Shown here: piece after piece, positions 47,179 through 56,499 of the stretch | Layout of the letters: every line of letters begins with the position of its first letter | Numbering within the stretch: position 1 is the first letter of the stretch | Source: Brassica napus | Taxonomy: Eukaryota > Streptophyta > Magnoliopsida > Brassicales > Brassicaceae | Direction of reading: 5' to 3' | DNA length: 64,000 nucleotides | Assembly (NCBI RefSeq): GCF_020379485.1 | Contig: NC_063448.1 | Location: 46,943,218-47,007,217 of the forward strand | The notes under the pieces: generated by a model | What the model was told of the DNA's origin: nothing | Databases searched by the model: none | What the model saw: the letters and a program-made list of their open reading frames with translations, nothing else | Program-made: the position numbers and the translations under genes

Positions 47179-49151
47179 ATATATATATTGTATTGTATGT
47201 TATTGGTCTAAGCGCATGGGTTGATGTTATGTTCGTAATTTGAAATCGTAAAAAATGATTTATATCATGTTTTTGGTATTAGCACATGCTGATTTTGGAT
47301 ATGGAGAAATTATGATTTAAGGTTCTAGTTAACAAAAAACTGAAAGTTCAAACGAAATCAACGTTTGGTACGGCTGATATCAAAATGGTTTATCAACCAA
47401 AAGAAAAAGGTTTATCAAATTTATGAGTAAAAAAACCCTATATGACTACCAGGATATGCGTTCTACGATATACAAGTTGATATATACCAGTTTCTACAAC
47501 CACTATTAATCCTAATCAAGGATGAAACCAATAATTTGTTGAAGCATGATGTTTTGTTATTGTAGTTTTCTTCCATGCTAATCTATGACCATGCAAAGTG
47601 TATTTAAACCGACAACTAAGTGACTCGAATAGTTGACAATAAAAAGGTGATTGGAATAACACCAATAAATAGTCTTTATTTTCAATCAAATTAAAGATGA
47701 GGTTAACGGAAAGCAGCCTAAAGCTCTCATAGCGACACTATACACGTTTAATAGTCGACGGCTACACAAAATCATTTAACCCATGTGCTCTCCTCTTTCT
47801 TACTATCTTCTTTATTTTTGTGGTCGATATAAATTTGTCTTTTACATGGCAATTCTTAGTTCCTTACCCTCGTCTTACGACTACACTAATTTAAGATTTC
47901 AATTCAAACTTGGCTGTCACCTGCACATTTTCCTTGAGCACGGAGTAGTTTAGGCTAATATACGCAAATTGCAGCTATTCAATACCACCATTGAAATAAT
48001 GCTGGAAATATTAGTTTAACTGAATATGTATTTACAAACGTATATGTAGGAGTAATACTTTGTCGATGTAAATGAAATGTAATAATTTTAGAATAAAGTA
48101 CTTTACTAAATCCTACAATATTTGTTATTATGTGGTCAGAGTATACTGTTAAGTAATTAAAAGGATGATCTCTAATTGTACATATCTTCTGAAGTATATC
48201 TATTCAAAGATTTTCATTGTCTACACAATTGAATGCATCACATGTGCAACAAAAATATAAGATGTTGGTGGGGTTAGTGTACAAGTATTGAAAGTTGGAG
48301 ATAATGTAAAAACCACATGACATGTGTCAGAAAACATTATGTTTCATGAATTTGCTTCTTTTTTTTTTTTTTAATTTGTTTTTGCTATCACTGTTCTTCC
48401 AAAATACTAACAGTTTCACCTAAGTCAGTACCTTTTGGCCGACCAAAAACAAAGAAGAAGATTTTACTGCCTTTTTAGTTTTTTTTATTCACTTTGTTTT
48501 CTTTTACCTAAGTAATAATTTTCTTCTAGAGGAATCAAACATGAGGAAAGGAAAATATACATTTGGTTGATTATTATATTTATATATACTTCTCCTTTCA
48601 GAACGGAGCATGTGACTGAGTCATTTATGTTCATGTCTTTATGTCTTTCTCAGCCATGTGATCTATTCTCTAGTTTTTTATTTCCTTTTTAACCTTCTTT
48701 TACATCACCAAAATCTAACCAAATAACCATATACAAAAGAAGAAAAAGAAACAATCATATATGTGTCATAACAAAGCGAATTCAATTCCAATCACCAAGC
48801 TAACTCCAAACATAACAAAACAAAAAGCTTTAAGCATATCTCCCATAGTTGCATTTGCCCTCCAATTCATATCATTAATTAACCAAACACCTAAACATTA
48901 ACTCGATCTTGTCATCATGTACTTGCTCGATTATCAAGAAACTGAAATGTATTACGATTACAGAGCTCAATCACTGTAACAGAGAGATTCAAGATAAAAA
49001 AAAATGGATATACACGATGAAATGTTAAAATGACAATAGTAAAATATTCAAACCGCAAACGATACAGTGAAAAACAATGAGGAACATTTTTTGTTTTTTA
49101 AAATTTTTGATAAAGAAAAAGAAAGAAAAAGGAAAAAGACAGTTTGGCCAA
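47179..49151. other. Intergenic DNA downstream of the bHLH gene
   Basis: About 2 kb, AT-rich. It holds the right arm of the 18-bp inverted repeat (47207-47224) and the likely 3' untranslated region of the bHLH gene just left of 49152. No other gene seen. Confidence 0.5.
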
Positions 49152-49787
49152 CTAACCAAGCACATGTGTTTGTCCCTCTTCATGTTCTGTCGGAGAGCTG
49201 ACGGCGGAGAGAAGAGCAGTCATGGCGCGAATCTGCATCTCCATGGCAGCTATATAATCAGTGGTCTCTTCCAAAACCACCGGTAACGTCTGTTTACGGC
49301 AACCGGGAACTAACCGGCTCAAAACCTTAACTTTCCTCTGTACAGCTGGCAATCCTTTAGCTTTAATCCTCATAACCGTCGCCGCTCTCTGTTTCTTCGA
49401 CCTGAGACTCCCGGTAGCGATTACCGGCTGAGTCAACGCCGGGTTCGCGATTCTCTGCCGTTTGTGTTTCCTGAACTTGAGTTTGACCGCCTTGGACAGT
49501 ATCGCTCGGCTCCATAGCGTTTTGCCTCTCGCCGCGACGGCTAACGCTCTGTCGGCGACTTCGCGCACGGCTCTGCCGTTAGGATTGGGTGACGGTTGGC
49601 TGATACGAAGCTCGCGAAGAGCGTGGCCGAGGTTCGTGGAGTAGATCTGTTGCTGCTTCTCCGATCTCCATTTCTCTAACGATGGAGGCGGAGACGACGG
49701 AGATTTCTTCTTACACTTACGGCGAGAGAGATCGGAGCCAGAGCTCGTCGTCGTCGTCTGATTGGAAAGCGGAGAGATGGAGTCCAT
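49152..49787 (-). CDS. AIF3: AIF-type atypical bHLH transcription factor (211 aa)
   Basis: Nuclear regulator of the ATBS1-interacting-factor/IBH1-like group. These lack a normal E-box-binding basic region and act by forming heterodimers that restrain brassinosteroid- and growth-promoting bHLH factors. Start MDSISPLSNQTTTTSSGSDL; conserved KWRSEKQQQIYSTNLGHALR; RAVREVADRALAVAARGKTL with WSRAIL; basic KLKFRKHKRQRI; HLH roughly 145-196 (AVQRKVKVLSRLVPGCRKQT, LEETTDYIAAMEMQIRAM); tail GQTHVLG. It is a single uninterrupted coding exon, as in the family. The minus-strand leader appears to hold a 72-base intron. A PP2C relic follows at 51171, matching the Arabidopsis At3g17090/At3g17100 order as I remember it. 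This favours AIF3 (bHLH147) over AIF2. Family certain, paralogue likely. Confidence 0.9.
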   Translation of the reverse strand: MDSISPLSNQTTTTSSGSDLSRRKCKKKSPSSPPPSLEKWRSEKQQQIYSTNLGHALRELRISQPSPNPNGRAVREVADRALAVAARGKTLWSRAILSKAVKLKFRKHKRQRIANPALTQPVIATGSLRSKKQRAATVMRIKAKGLPAVQRKVKVLSRLVPGCRKQTLPVVLEETTDYIAAMEMQIRAMTALLSAVSSPTEHEEGQTHVLG

Positions 49788-49831
49788 TCAATCGCTGATC
49801 ACGTCAGAGGTGATGGATCGGAATCGAGGAT

Positions 49832-49903
49832 CTGTATTGGACGAATCGAAAAATCAAAGAGATGAATATAATCGAGAGAGATGATTAAATGATTAGTTTT
49901 TAC
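49832..49903 (-). other. Predicted intron in the 5' leader of the bHLH gene
   Basis: On the minus strand a donor (gaaaag/gtaaaaac) and a T-rich acceptor (cgtccaatacag/atcctcg) bound 72 bases, 45 bases upstream of the ATG. Leader introns are common in plant regulatory genes. Not proven without transcripts. Confidence 0.55.
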
Positions 49904-50149
49904 CTTTTCTGTGGAGAACGGAACGGAGGAAGAAGAGATGAGGTGTCAGAAAGGATGTGGAGAGGAAAGACGATTTTTTTTTTTTTTTTGTTAACAAAAG
50001 GGAAAGCAACGAATCGCATTTTTAGTCCTTCTCTTCCCCCATGTGATGCACTATCCTATCCTGTTGAATTATATTATTATTGTTTTGTTTGACGATAGAA
50101 ACACGGACCTAAAGAAAAAAAAAAATCTAAATGGGGTTTCTTTGAGGCA

Positions 50150-50250
50150 GGCCTATACTGAATTTAAAGGCCCGTTAATTAATTTCACTAAGGCCCATTA
50201 ACGGCCACAAAACCCTAGCTCTGTCAAATCCCATGTGTATAAATAAGAAA
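50150..50250 (+). promoter_or_regulatory. Site II / telo-box / TATA promoter for the snoRNA pair
   Basis: On the plus strand: ggcccg (50169), the site II-type aaggcccatt (50190-50199), a telo-box aaaaccctag (50209-50218) and a TATA motif tataaata (50238-50245). In plants, site II elements plus a telo-box mark ribosomal protein and snoRNA gene promoters. It points away from the bHLH gene, so the region is divergent. The snoRNA candidates begin about 280 bases downstream. Confidence 0.7.
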
Positions 50251-50521
50251 CACTTTCAGCAGAGTTAAATCTCCAACCTCTCCCGTGCATGTATGCTGTA
50301 AATTAACTTTTTATATGTGAATAATCTTTTTTTTTTTATCTGATTAGATTCGCCTCTTTGATTGATTACCTTGTAGAGTTTTTGATATCTATGGGATGTT
50401 TTACTAGAGAGGCGATTAATTTTAGCAGGGGCGTTGAGTCGCTTCGCCTATGTGAATCAGGCTTAGCGAATAAGCTTGTGCTAGATTTTATATCTAATCG
50501 TTTTTTTGAGTGTTTTCTTTT

Positions 50522-50609
50522 AAGGATCCAATGATGGCATGAAATCTTTGAGACCTGATTTTTTATTTATTGATGAAACGCTATAAGCATTTATAAGCTG
50601 AGGATCTTT
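50522..50609 (+). ncRNA. Box C/D snoRNA candidate 1 (18S rRNA guide)
   Basis: An 8-bp terminal stem (aaggatcc 50522-50529 with ggatcttt 50602-50609, one G-U pair) closes box C atgatgg (50531-50537), box D' ctga (50555-50558), box C' tgatgaa (50571-50577) and box D ctga (50598-50601). The 12 bases directly before D' (aatctttgagac) are complementary to the conserved 18S rRNA segment GUCUCAAAGAUU near its 5' end. By the fifth-nucleotide rule the target is the last C of GUCUC (about C38 in plant numbering). I recognise no target for the second guide (agcatttataag). It would be processed from a longer transcript together with candidate 2. Confidence 0.82.
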
Positions 50610-50654
50610 AATATCTTTTTACACATTTGTTTTCATGTTAGGAATCGTAATTTG

Positions 50655-50752
50655 AGAAAGATGATGAATATGCACTGGGCTCTGAGTTGTTGATTGACAT
50701 TCAACTTCTTTTTGATGCATAACGCAGCCTAGAAAGCTTAATCTGATTTTTT
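50655..50752 (+). ncRNA. Box C/D snoRNA candidate 2 (25S rRNA guide)
   Basis: A perfect box C atgatga (50661-50667) is followed after 14 bases by D' ctga (50682-50685). A C'-like tgatgc (about 50713) and box D ctga (50743-50746) come next, with a weak terminal stem (agaaag against tttttt). Before D', gcactgggc is complementary to GCCCAGUGC of 25S rRNA. The fifth nucleotide points at the third C, the position I know as yeast Cm2197 (snR76 target). It lies 45 bases after candidate 1, which is typical of plant polycistronic snoRNA clusters. The 3' end is less certain than for candidate 1. Confidence 0.68.
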
Positions 50753-51170
50753 ATTGTTTCATTATATATTCGTCCGTTTTGCTTTTGTTTTTGTAAGTCT
50801 TGTTTCTTTGTAAACATAGTTATTATTACTTTGATCAGAGATGCTTATCACATTTGTACTAAATGTTATAATTATCAAGAGGAATAACTAGAAATGCCCG
50901 TTGTACATAGAAATATAATTATATTTAAGATAATCATCAATACTATATCAGCACACTGGAAAATACAACCTGTATGAATTTTTTTTTTATTAATTAAATA
51001 TATTTACAAAAGTATCATTATAAAAATTGAAAGTTGCATGTAGAATCCTGTGTAAAACATTGGAAAATGGTTTTGTGATATGTATGTTTAATGTTCAAGA
51101 GAGATTAGACTTGGATTGAGTTTTAGTGTGGCCTTTGTAGAGTAGTTCATGGTTCAAAAACACTAATCTC
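50753..51170. other. AT-rich DNA between snoRNA pair and PP2C relic
   Basis: No further C/D or H/ACA gene could be recognised. AT-rich, with T runs that may include the 3' end of the snoRNA precursor and the lost 3' region of the PP2C gene. Confidence 0.45.
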
Positions 51171-51889
51171 TCAGTGATGAATAGCCCGTCTCACTTTCTT
51201 GTCAATCTTCCTTAGATTTGAATATCTGATCTCTTGCTTCCTCGCTGCCTCTTGGAGAGCCGCTTTTACAGTCTCTTTACGCTTCCCTGTACAGAAAGAT
51301 ATAACGCAACTAGCAAAAGTCCAACAGTATCAATTACATATCGTAATAGACATTTTTGGATTCTACTGACTTCACGTCTATCCGAAATCTATCCAGAGTC
51401 TAGACAGAATCAAAAAATGATACGTTTTAGCTATCAATTCTCAGGAAATGTGTTTAACAAGATGAAAGATGTGATCTTACTGAATTGAATAAAATGAGTG
51501 AACTCAAATACAGCATCACTCTCTCCTCAATAATCTTACCCAATCACTCGATAAACCTCTCTCATCCTCCTCCCCAGCTATTATATAGATAAAGTAACTA
51601 AACCATAATTACTAATTATTAATTGCTCTTATCCTCTCTCTTTCAATGCCCACACTTATCAGAAAACTGCAAATCACTTGCAGGTCGACAATTTGCTTGA
51701 GAGACAAGTTACTCTAGAAACTTACAGAGCGGGGATGGTTATGAACAATTTCAACTGCTTTTTCGTTGCTCAAATGTTCTCAAAGACCATCAGATGCAAA
51801 AATGAGGAATGAATCATTGTGGTGCTGATGGTGACAGTATGGTCAGGGCTGCATTGCAGACATCAACGTCTTTTCATTGGCTCTGCAAG
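51171..51889 (-). pseudogene. 3' exons of a clade-D-like PP2C phosphatase
   Basis: Minus strand. The exon 51889-51726 reads NDSFLIFASDGL, a stop where Trp is expected (TGA), then EHLSNEKAVEIVHNHPRS. It ends at a good donor (/gtaagt). A 439-base intron follows. The exon 51286-51171 starts after acceptor gtacag/ with GSVKRL, loses one base, then reads VKAALQEAARKQEIRYSNLR and KIDKKVRRAIHH before a premature stop. The normal family ending (HDDITVIVV) is lost. The 5' part of the gene is missing where the duplicated repeat begins at 51890. The motif SDGLWEHLSN...ALQEAARK...RY is that of plant D-clade PP2Cs. Confidence 0.85.
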
Positions 51890-53103
51890 TCTGAACTTTT
51901 GACCCCTTGATTATATGATATATAATGACCTCTTGACTATAACGACGCTTGATTATATCAATGTCCCCTATCTTGTTATGTCTACGTAAAGTTATTGCAG
52001 ATAATATCATGGTTTAAAAATTAGCTTAACAAGAGCTCATTATATAGTGAGCAATATGCTACGGACTGTTTTCATCACTACAATAAGGATGTGCGGCCTT
52101 AACTCCTTTTTACACTTTTGTAGTAGCTAAGTCAGCCTCTCAACCAATCGATCAGCACTTAAAGAAAAATGGAACGTTTTTAAAGAGAAGATAGAGCTTT
52201 AGAAAGTGTATTCTTATTGAAAACTCGTTATGTTACAAATGAGGGATAAATCCCTTTATATACATATTCACCTTCTTAATGGATGGTTAAGATCGAACTG
52301 ATCTAACGACTCAGATCATTTCCTTCTTATGAAGTTACTCACTATATACCCTCCCCTTAACGTAGTGGGCACTTCGGTTATTTTCTCTGTTCGGTTCGAG
52401 TTCGGTTCGGTTTGGTTAGTTCGGCTCTAGTGTTTTTCCAATTGAAATAAACCATAGTTAGTTTGGTTTGGTTTGGTTCAGTTTGTGTTCGGTTCGGTTT
52501 ATATTCGGTTCGGTTTGTATTCGGTTCGGTTTGTTTTTGGATTAGTTTAATTAGGTTCTTCTTAGTTTAATTTTTTAAGAGAAATTATGTTTTAAAACAT
52601 AAATTATGTAAACATAAATTATGTGAACTAAGTTAAATATAAAACTGAAACAAATTCTTTTTAAAAGTCACAAAAAGTATATAAGAATTAAAACAAATGA
52701 AAGTTAACTAAAATAAAAAAAACCAACATCATTAATAATGTCTCTTATATCATTATTAAAAAGTCTGTAATGAATCATCTTCCATGTGACGTTGTGGAGA
52801 ACAACTTTTGTTTTTAGTAAAATTTGCTTTAGGTTTTAGATTTAGATTTAACATCCACGTTTACATATACAAAAATATAAACATACAAACTTTTCTATTT
52901 TTTTTAAATCAAATATTTTGATGATTATATATTAGGTTAGAAGAATATATGTTAATGAATAAAAAATGAAAAATATGTTTAGTATATTGGTATTATTAAT
53001 ATTTTAATTTAAATAATTACAAAACACATTGGTTTCTCGGTTCGATTCGGTTTAAACCGAGGGAATCTTCAACCAAATGAGTTTGAAATAGACTTTGGTT
53101 CGG
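51890..53103. repeat. Tandem duplication, copy A (empty Helitron site)
   Basis: Nearly identical to copy B (53104-53480 plus 59557-60484). Starts tctgaacttttgacccctt. It includes an LTR-like block to about 52362, then most of a CGGTT-rich MITE, cut about 90 bases short of its end. At 52268-52270 it shows tatatacatattcacc uninterrupted, which is the pre-insertion Helitron site. No coding genes. Confidence 0.93.
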
Positions 53104-53480
53104 TCTGAACTTTTGACCCCTTGATTATATGATATATAATGACCTCTTGACTATAACGACGCTTGATTTTATCAATGTCCCCTATCTTGTTATGTCTACG
53201 TAAAATTATTGCAGATAATATCATGGTTTAAAAATTAGCTTAACAAGAGCTCATTGTATAGTTAGCAATATGCTACGGACTGTTTTCATCACTACAATAC
53301 GGATGTGCGGCCTTAACTCCTTTTTACACTTTTGTAGTAGCTAAGTCAGCCTCTCAACCAATCGATCAGCACTTAAAGAAAAATGGAACGTTTTTAAAGA
53401 GAAGATAGAGCTTTAGAAAGTGTATTCTTATTGAAAACTCGTTATGTTACAAATGAAGGATAAATCCCTTTATATACATA
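53104..53480. repeat. Tandem duplication, copy B, left part
   Basis: Repeats 51890-52269 with a few substitutions, up to the Helitron insertion point after tatatacata. The remainder of copy B resumes at 59557. Confidence 0.93.
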
Positions 53481-53499
53481 CTAGGGTCGGCCGGCCCTA

Positions 53500-55735
53500 C
53501 GGGCGGAAAGTTATAAAAAAATTATTTTTATATTAATTTATGAAATATTTAAAAATTATTACAGATTAAAAAAATATTATAAACAAACAAATAATGAAAG
53601 AATTATGAGATCATAATAGTAAATATTTTATTTTGAATTATAATGGCCGCAACCTTCACTATTCTTTTGATAAATAGAATTATATTCTTAATATTTATTT
53701 TAGTTTCAAATGTTTAGTTTTATAATATATAGTAATCATTATTTATTATTATATAAATGTGCACATTACAATATATATATTATATAATGATTATATATAT
53801 ACATATATAAATGTTGAAGAAAAAGATATAGAAGAATTATTATCGAAGAAAAGTTAATTTTATCTGTGACGAACATAAATTCGTTAATATGTTTTATCCT
53901 ATAAATTATTGGGATTGTGTAATAAATTTTCTACAAATAACATTAAAACTCATGTAACACAACTAATGTACACAATTATTTTTTACATATATGAATAATT
54001 TGAAATCATATATCTCAAACCAATTAATCAGCTTCTTTCTAGAAGTATTTCCTTAATAACGACAACATGTAAAGATGCTTTAGGTGTTACTCTCTGCTTA
54101 TATATAAACACGATAAATTTAACTTGTATATGATAAATTAAACTGAATGTCTTTAATAACTTTATGGTTTTTAAGAATATTAGGGTGTGCAAAGATGATG
54201 GATTTGAATGTTAAGACTAATTATGTTTGATTTTTTATCTTTGTGTCTATGGTCCTGATTGGCAATAGCTGTAGCTTTAAAATTTTTGCTGTAGAAAAAA
54301 AGCTGTAGAATTTTTGTTGTAGTTTTAAATTTATTGGTGTAGATTTTATGGAAAACTCAAAAAACATTTCTTTGAATATTTGGTTCTAGAAAGCACTTGT
54401 ATAACTGTATGTTATTTCAGGAGCTGTGACTTTTAAAATATCATTAAGGCTTGATTGTTGTGAATTTGGTGTTTTAGAAATATATGGTGCTCTAGAAAGC
54501 ACCTACAACCATTACCAATCACACCCTATATTAATAAGTTGCAGCTTATAACATATTATATTTGGTGGATGAGATGTAGGTGGTGTTCTGGTTGTATGTT
54601 TGCTTTGATAATTATGAATCCATAGTTGATTAGTTAATTATGAATTGCCATAGTTTGGGCTCTCAAGAATAGGTTTGTGGTTTTCATGATTACTATTTGT
54701 ATGAATAGATTGGCCATTACATAATTACATTTTGTTACGTTTTATGTTAGGTTGAATATGATATTGAAGAGCTGAATAATAAAATATTGAAAGTTTAAAT
54801 CAATTTTTTATTTATTAAAACTTAAATGTATAGTTATAATACTCTATTTCGAATATTTCAGTTCATCTAAGGTCGTTGTCTAGATAATTTTGATGCATAA
54901 GTAATTTACGATTTCTGAAGCTAATGTATATTTTTCACTATTACATAAATAGTTTTGGTTTTATTTTTTTACAGTCTTAATATATTATTTTCTTAGAGAT
55001 TTATTATTTTCTTAATTTAATATTTGTAGTTTTTTTGTAAATGAATATATCATTTTAATGGGTTTTCCTCAATGTAGTTAATTTTTTATATTTAAATAAG
55101 GTTATATTTTATAGACCCAAAATAACAATTAACAATAAAAACAACGAAAATAGATATAAACTATTATTTTTCATGTCATCTAACTCCGCGTATTTTTAAT
55201 TTGGGATGAGGAATTTTCTTGTTTATTCTAATACTTTCTGTAATTTATTTATTAGACTTTTAACATTTTTTAGAAATTTAGCTCTTAATGTAAATATGAT
55301 GTTACGATAATATTAAAAATTAAGATAATTTTATGTATTTTGTATTTTACAACATGAATTTTGAAAGAAAATTGATATTTGTTAACATATTGATGTCAAT
55401 AAATTAATTGAATTGAAAATGAATCAATTATTATAAAAATTATTTATGAAGCATTGAACGTCTTTTAAAAGATTTGGTTATAAGATAAATTAATAAATAG
55501 GTTAAACCTAAATTGATGTGTAGTGCTCATGTTGTCCGAGAAGGTAACTTAACATATAGATAACGATAGTACAATTAAGTAGTTTTGAAAGGAATATATT
55601 ATTTCCTATCTAAAGTATTATCGTCACCGTAAACTGTTATTATTGTTATTGTTACTAACCAAATAGAAACAATCTAAATATTAAACGAAAAGTTACATGA
55701 TTCCAACAACTTCCAAACACTATGATACAAAGGTC
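53500..55735. other. AT-rich 3' half of the Helitron
   Basis: No coding sequence. AT-rich DNA with TA runs, interrupted by the MITE at 54251-54526. Confidence 0.6.
54251..54526. mobile_element. MITE inside the Helitron
   Basis: The ends ggtcctgattggcaatagct and, inverted, gggtgtgattggtaatggtt are imperfect inverted repeats. Both are followed by gtag-rich arms and internal gctgtag/ctctagaaagcac repeats. The target duplication is unclear. The size of about 276 bp fits a non-autonomous DNA transposon. Confidence 0.65.
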
Positions 55736-55740
55736 TCTCC

Positions 55741-56495
55741 TCACTTTCTTCTGAAATTTGAGGAACTTGATACGATAAGTTTTACCAAAAAAAAAAAAAA
55801 ACTTGATACGATAAGCAAAGAAAGTCAAAGACCAGTATCCATCTATGTGGACAGCAGCTACAATTCGTAAGAAGTCATGGTCGAGAACCCACTTTTCGGC
55901 TAAGTTTTAAGGCTCATGTCTCCAACACCAGCATTGCACTATCGAATCTTTGTCTCCTACTTGAGATGTGATGATACCGTACAACGTCCAAGCCGCTGGT
56001 GTTGCCCAGTAGTACCATCTCCACCATATCAGTATTTGCTACATACCTAAACTTATAAGTTAGATACATTCTTTTCTTTATTGATTATGTAAGGTGATGA
56101 AGATTGTTACCAGTCTTGGGGTGAGGAAACCAGAGAAGAGATTCCAGAGACTAAGGAAAAAGGACATGCAGATTCCAGCGGTCTGATAGTTCGGTGTCAA
56201 GGCCACAAGCATCATACCATATAGCGTGAAAAATATGAAGCTTGTTAGCATTGAGTAGTAGAACCATAAGAACTTCGTTACAGTCCACTCTTATCCAATC
56301 ATTGAGTAAAGGATCAAACTCCCATTTGTATCGTGTTGTACATGATTTCCACGGCCACCTGCGCTATTTCAAGGGCAAATTCTCATTGTGATCTAACCAT
56401 AGTTCAATTCTTTAAGATATGGCAGAGGAGAATTGAGAATGGTTACCCTGAGAGATTGAATAAGGGATATCTGATTACATTCCAGCAGCTGAGAG
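55741..56495 (-). pseudogene. Captured C-terminal part of a PDR-type ABCG transporter
   Basis: Minus strand, with introns retained. The first exon reads AAGM, a stop, SDIPYSISQ. An intron follows (56445 to about 56360). The next exon reads VAVEIMYNTIQ, then after a frameshift SLILYSMIG, a stop, EWTVTKFLWFYYSMLTSFIF, GMMLVALTPNYQTAGICMSF and LSLWNLFSGFLTPRL. A second intron starts at 56111. The last exon reads QILIWWRWYYWATPAAWTLY, GIITSQVGDKDSIVQ, then frameshifted HDFLRIVAAVHIDGYWS and LTFFAYRIKFLKFQKK. This is the second membrane domain and the end of a full-size pleiotropic-drug-resistance ABC transporter. Stops, frameshifts and the tail insertion make it non-functional. Retained introns show that genomic DNA, not mRNA, was captured. 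Confidence 0.93.
55780..55799 (-). mobile_element. Tail-only retroposition (ttttacc plus 13 A)
   Basis: A 20-base insert, ttttacc followed by 13 A, lies between exact 16-bp copies of aacttgatacgataag (55764-55779 and 55800-55815). This is a target-primed reverse transcription event that copied only the last few bases and the tail. It falls inside the PDR coding relic. The orientation of the A tail is plus. The strand given is that of the disrupted gene. Confidence 0.85.
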
Positions 56496-56499
56496 GGAC

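Noticed and set aside
50400..50500. H/ACA snoRNA between the promoter and snoRNA 1
   Set aside because: A hairpin (gaggcga/tcgcttc) exists, but no convincing hinge box, ACA tail or second hairpin was found.
52363..53103. Possible LTR pair formed by copies A and B
   Set aside because: The repeated unit does not begin TG and end CA, has no primer-binding site or polypurine tract, and the DNA between is a Helitron. A tandem duplication explains it.
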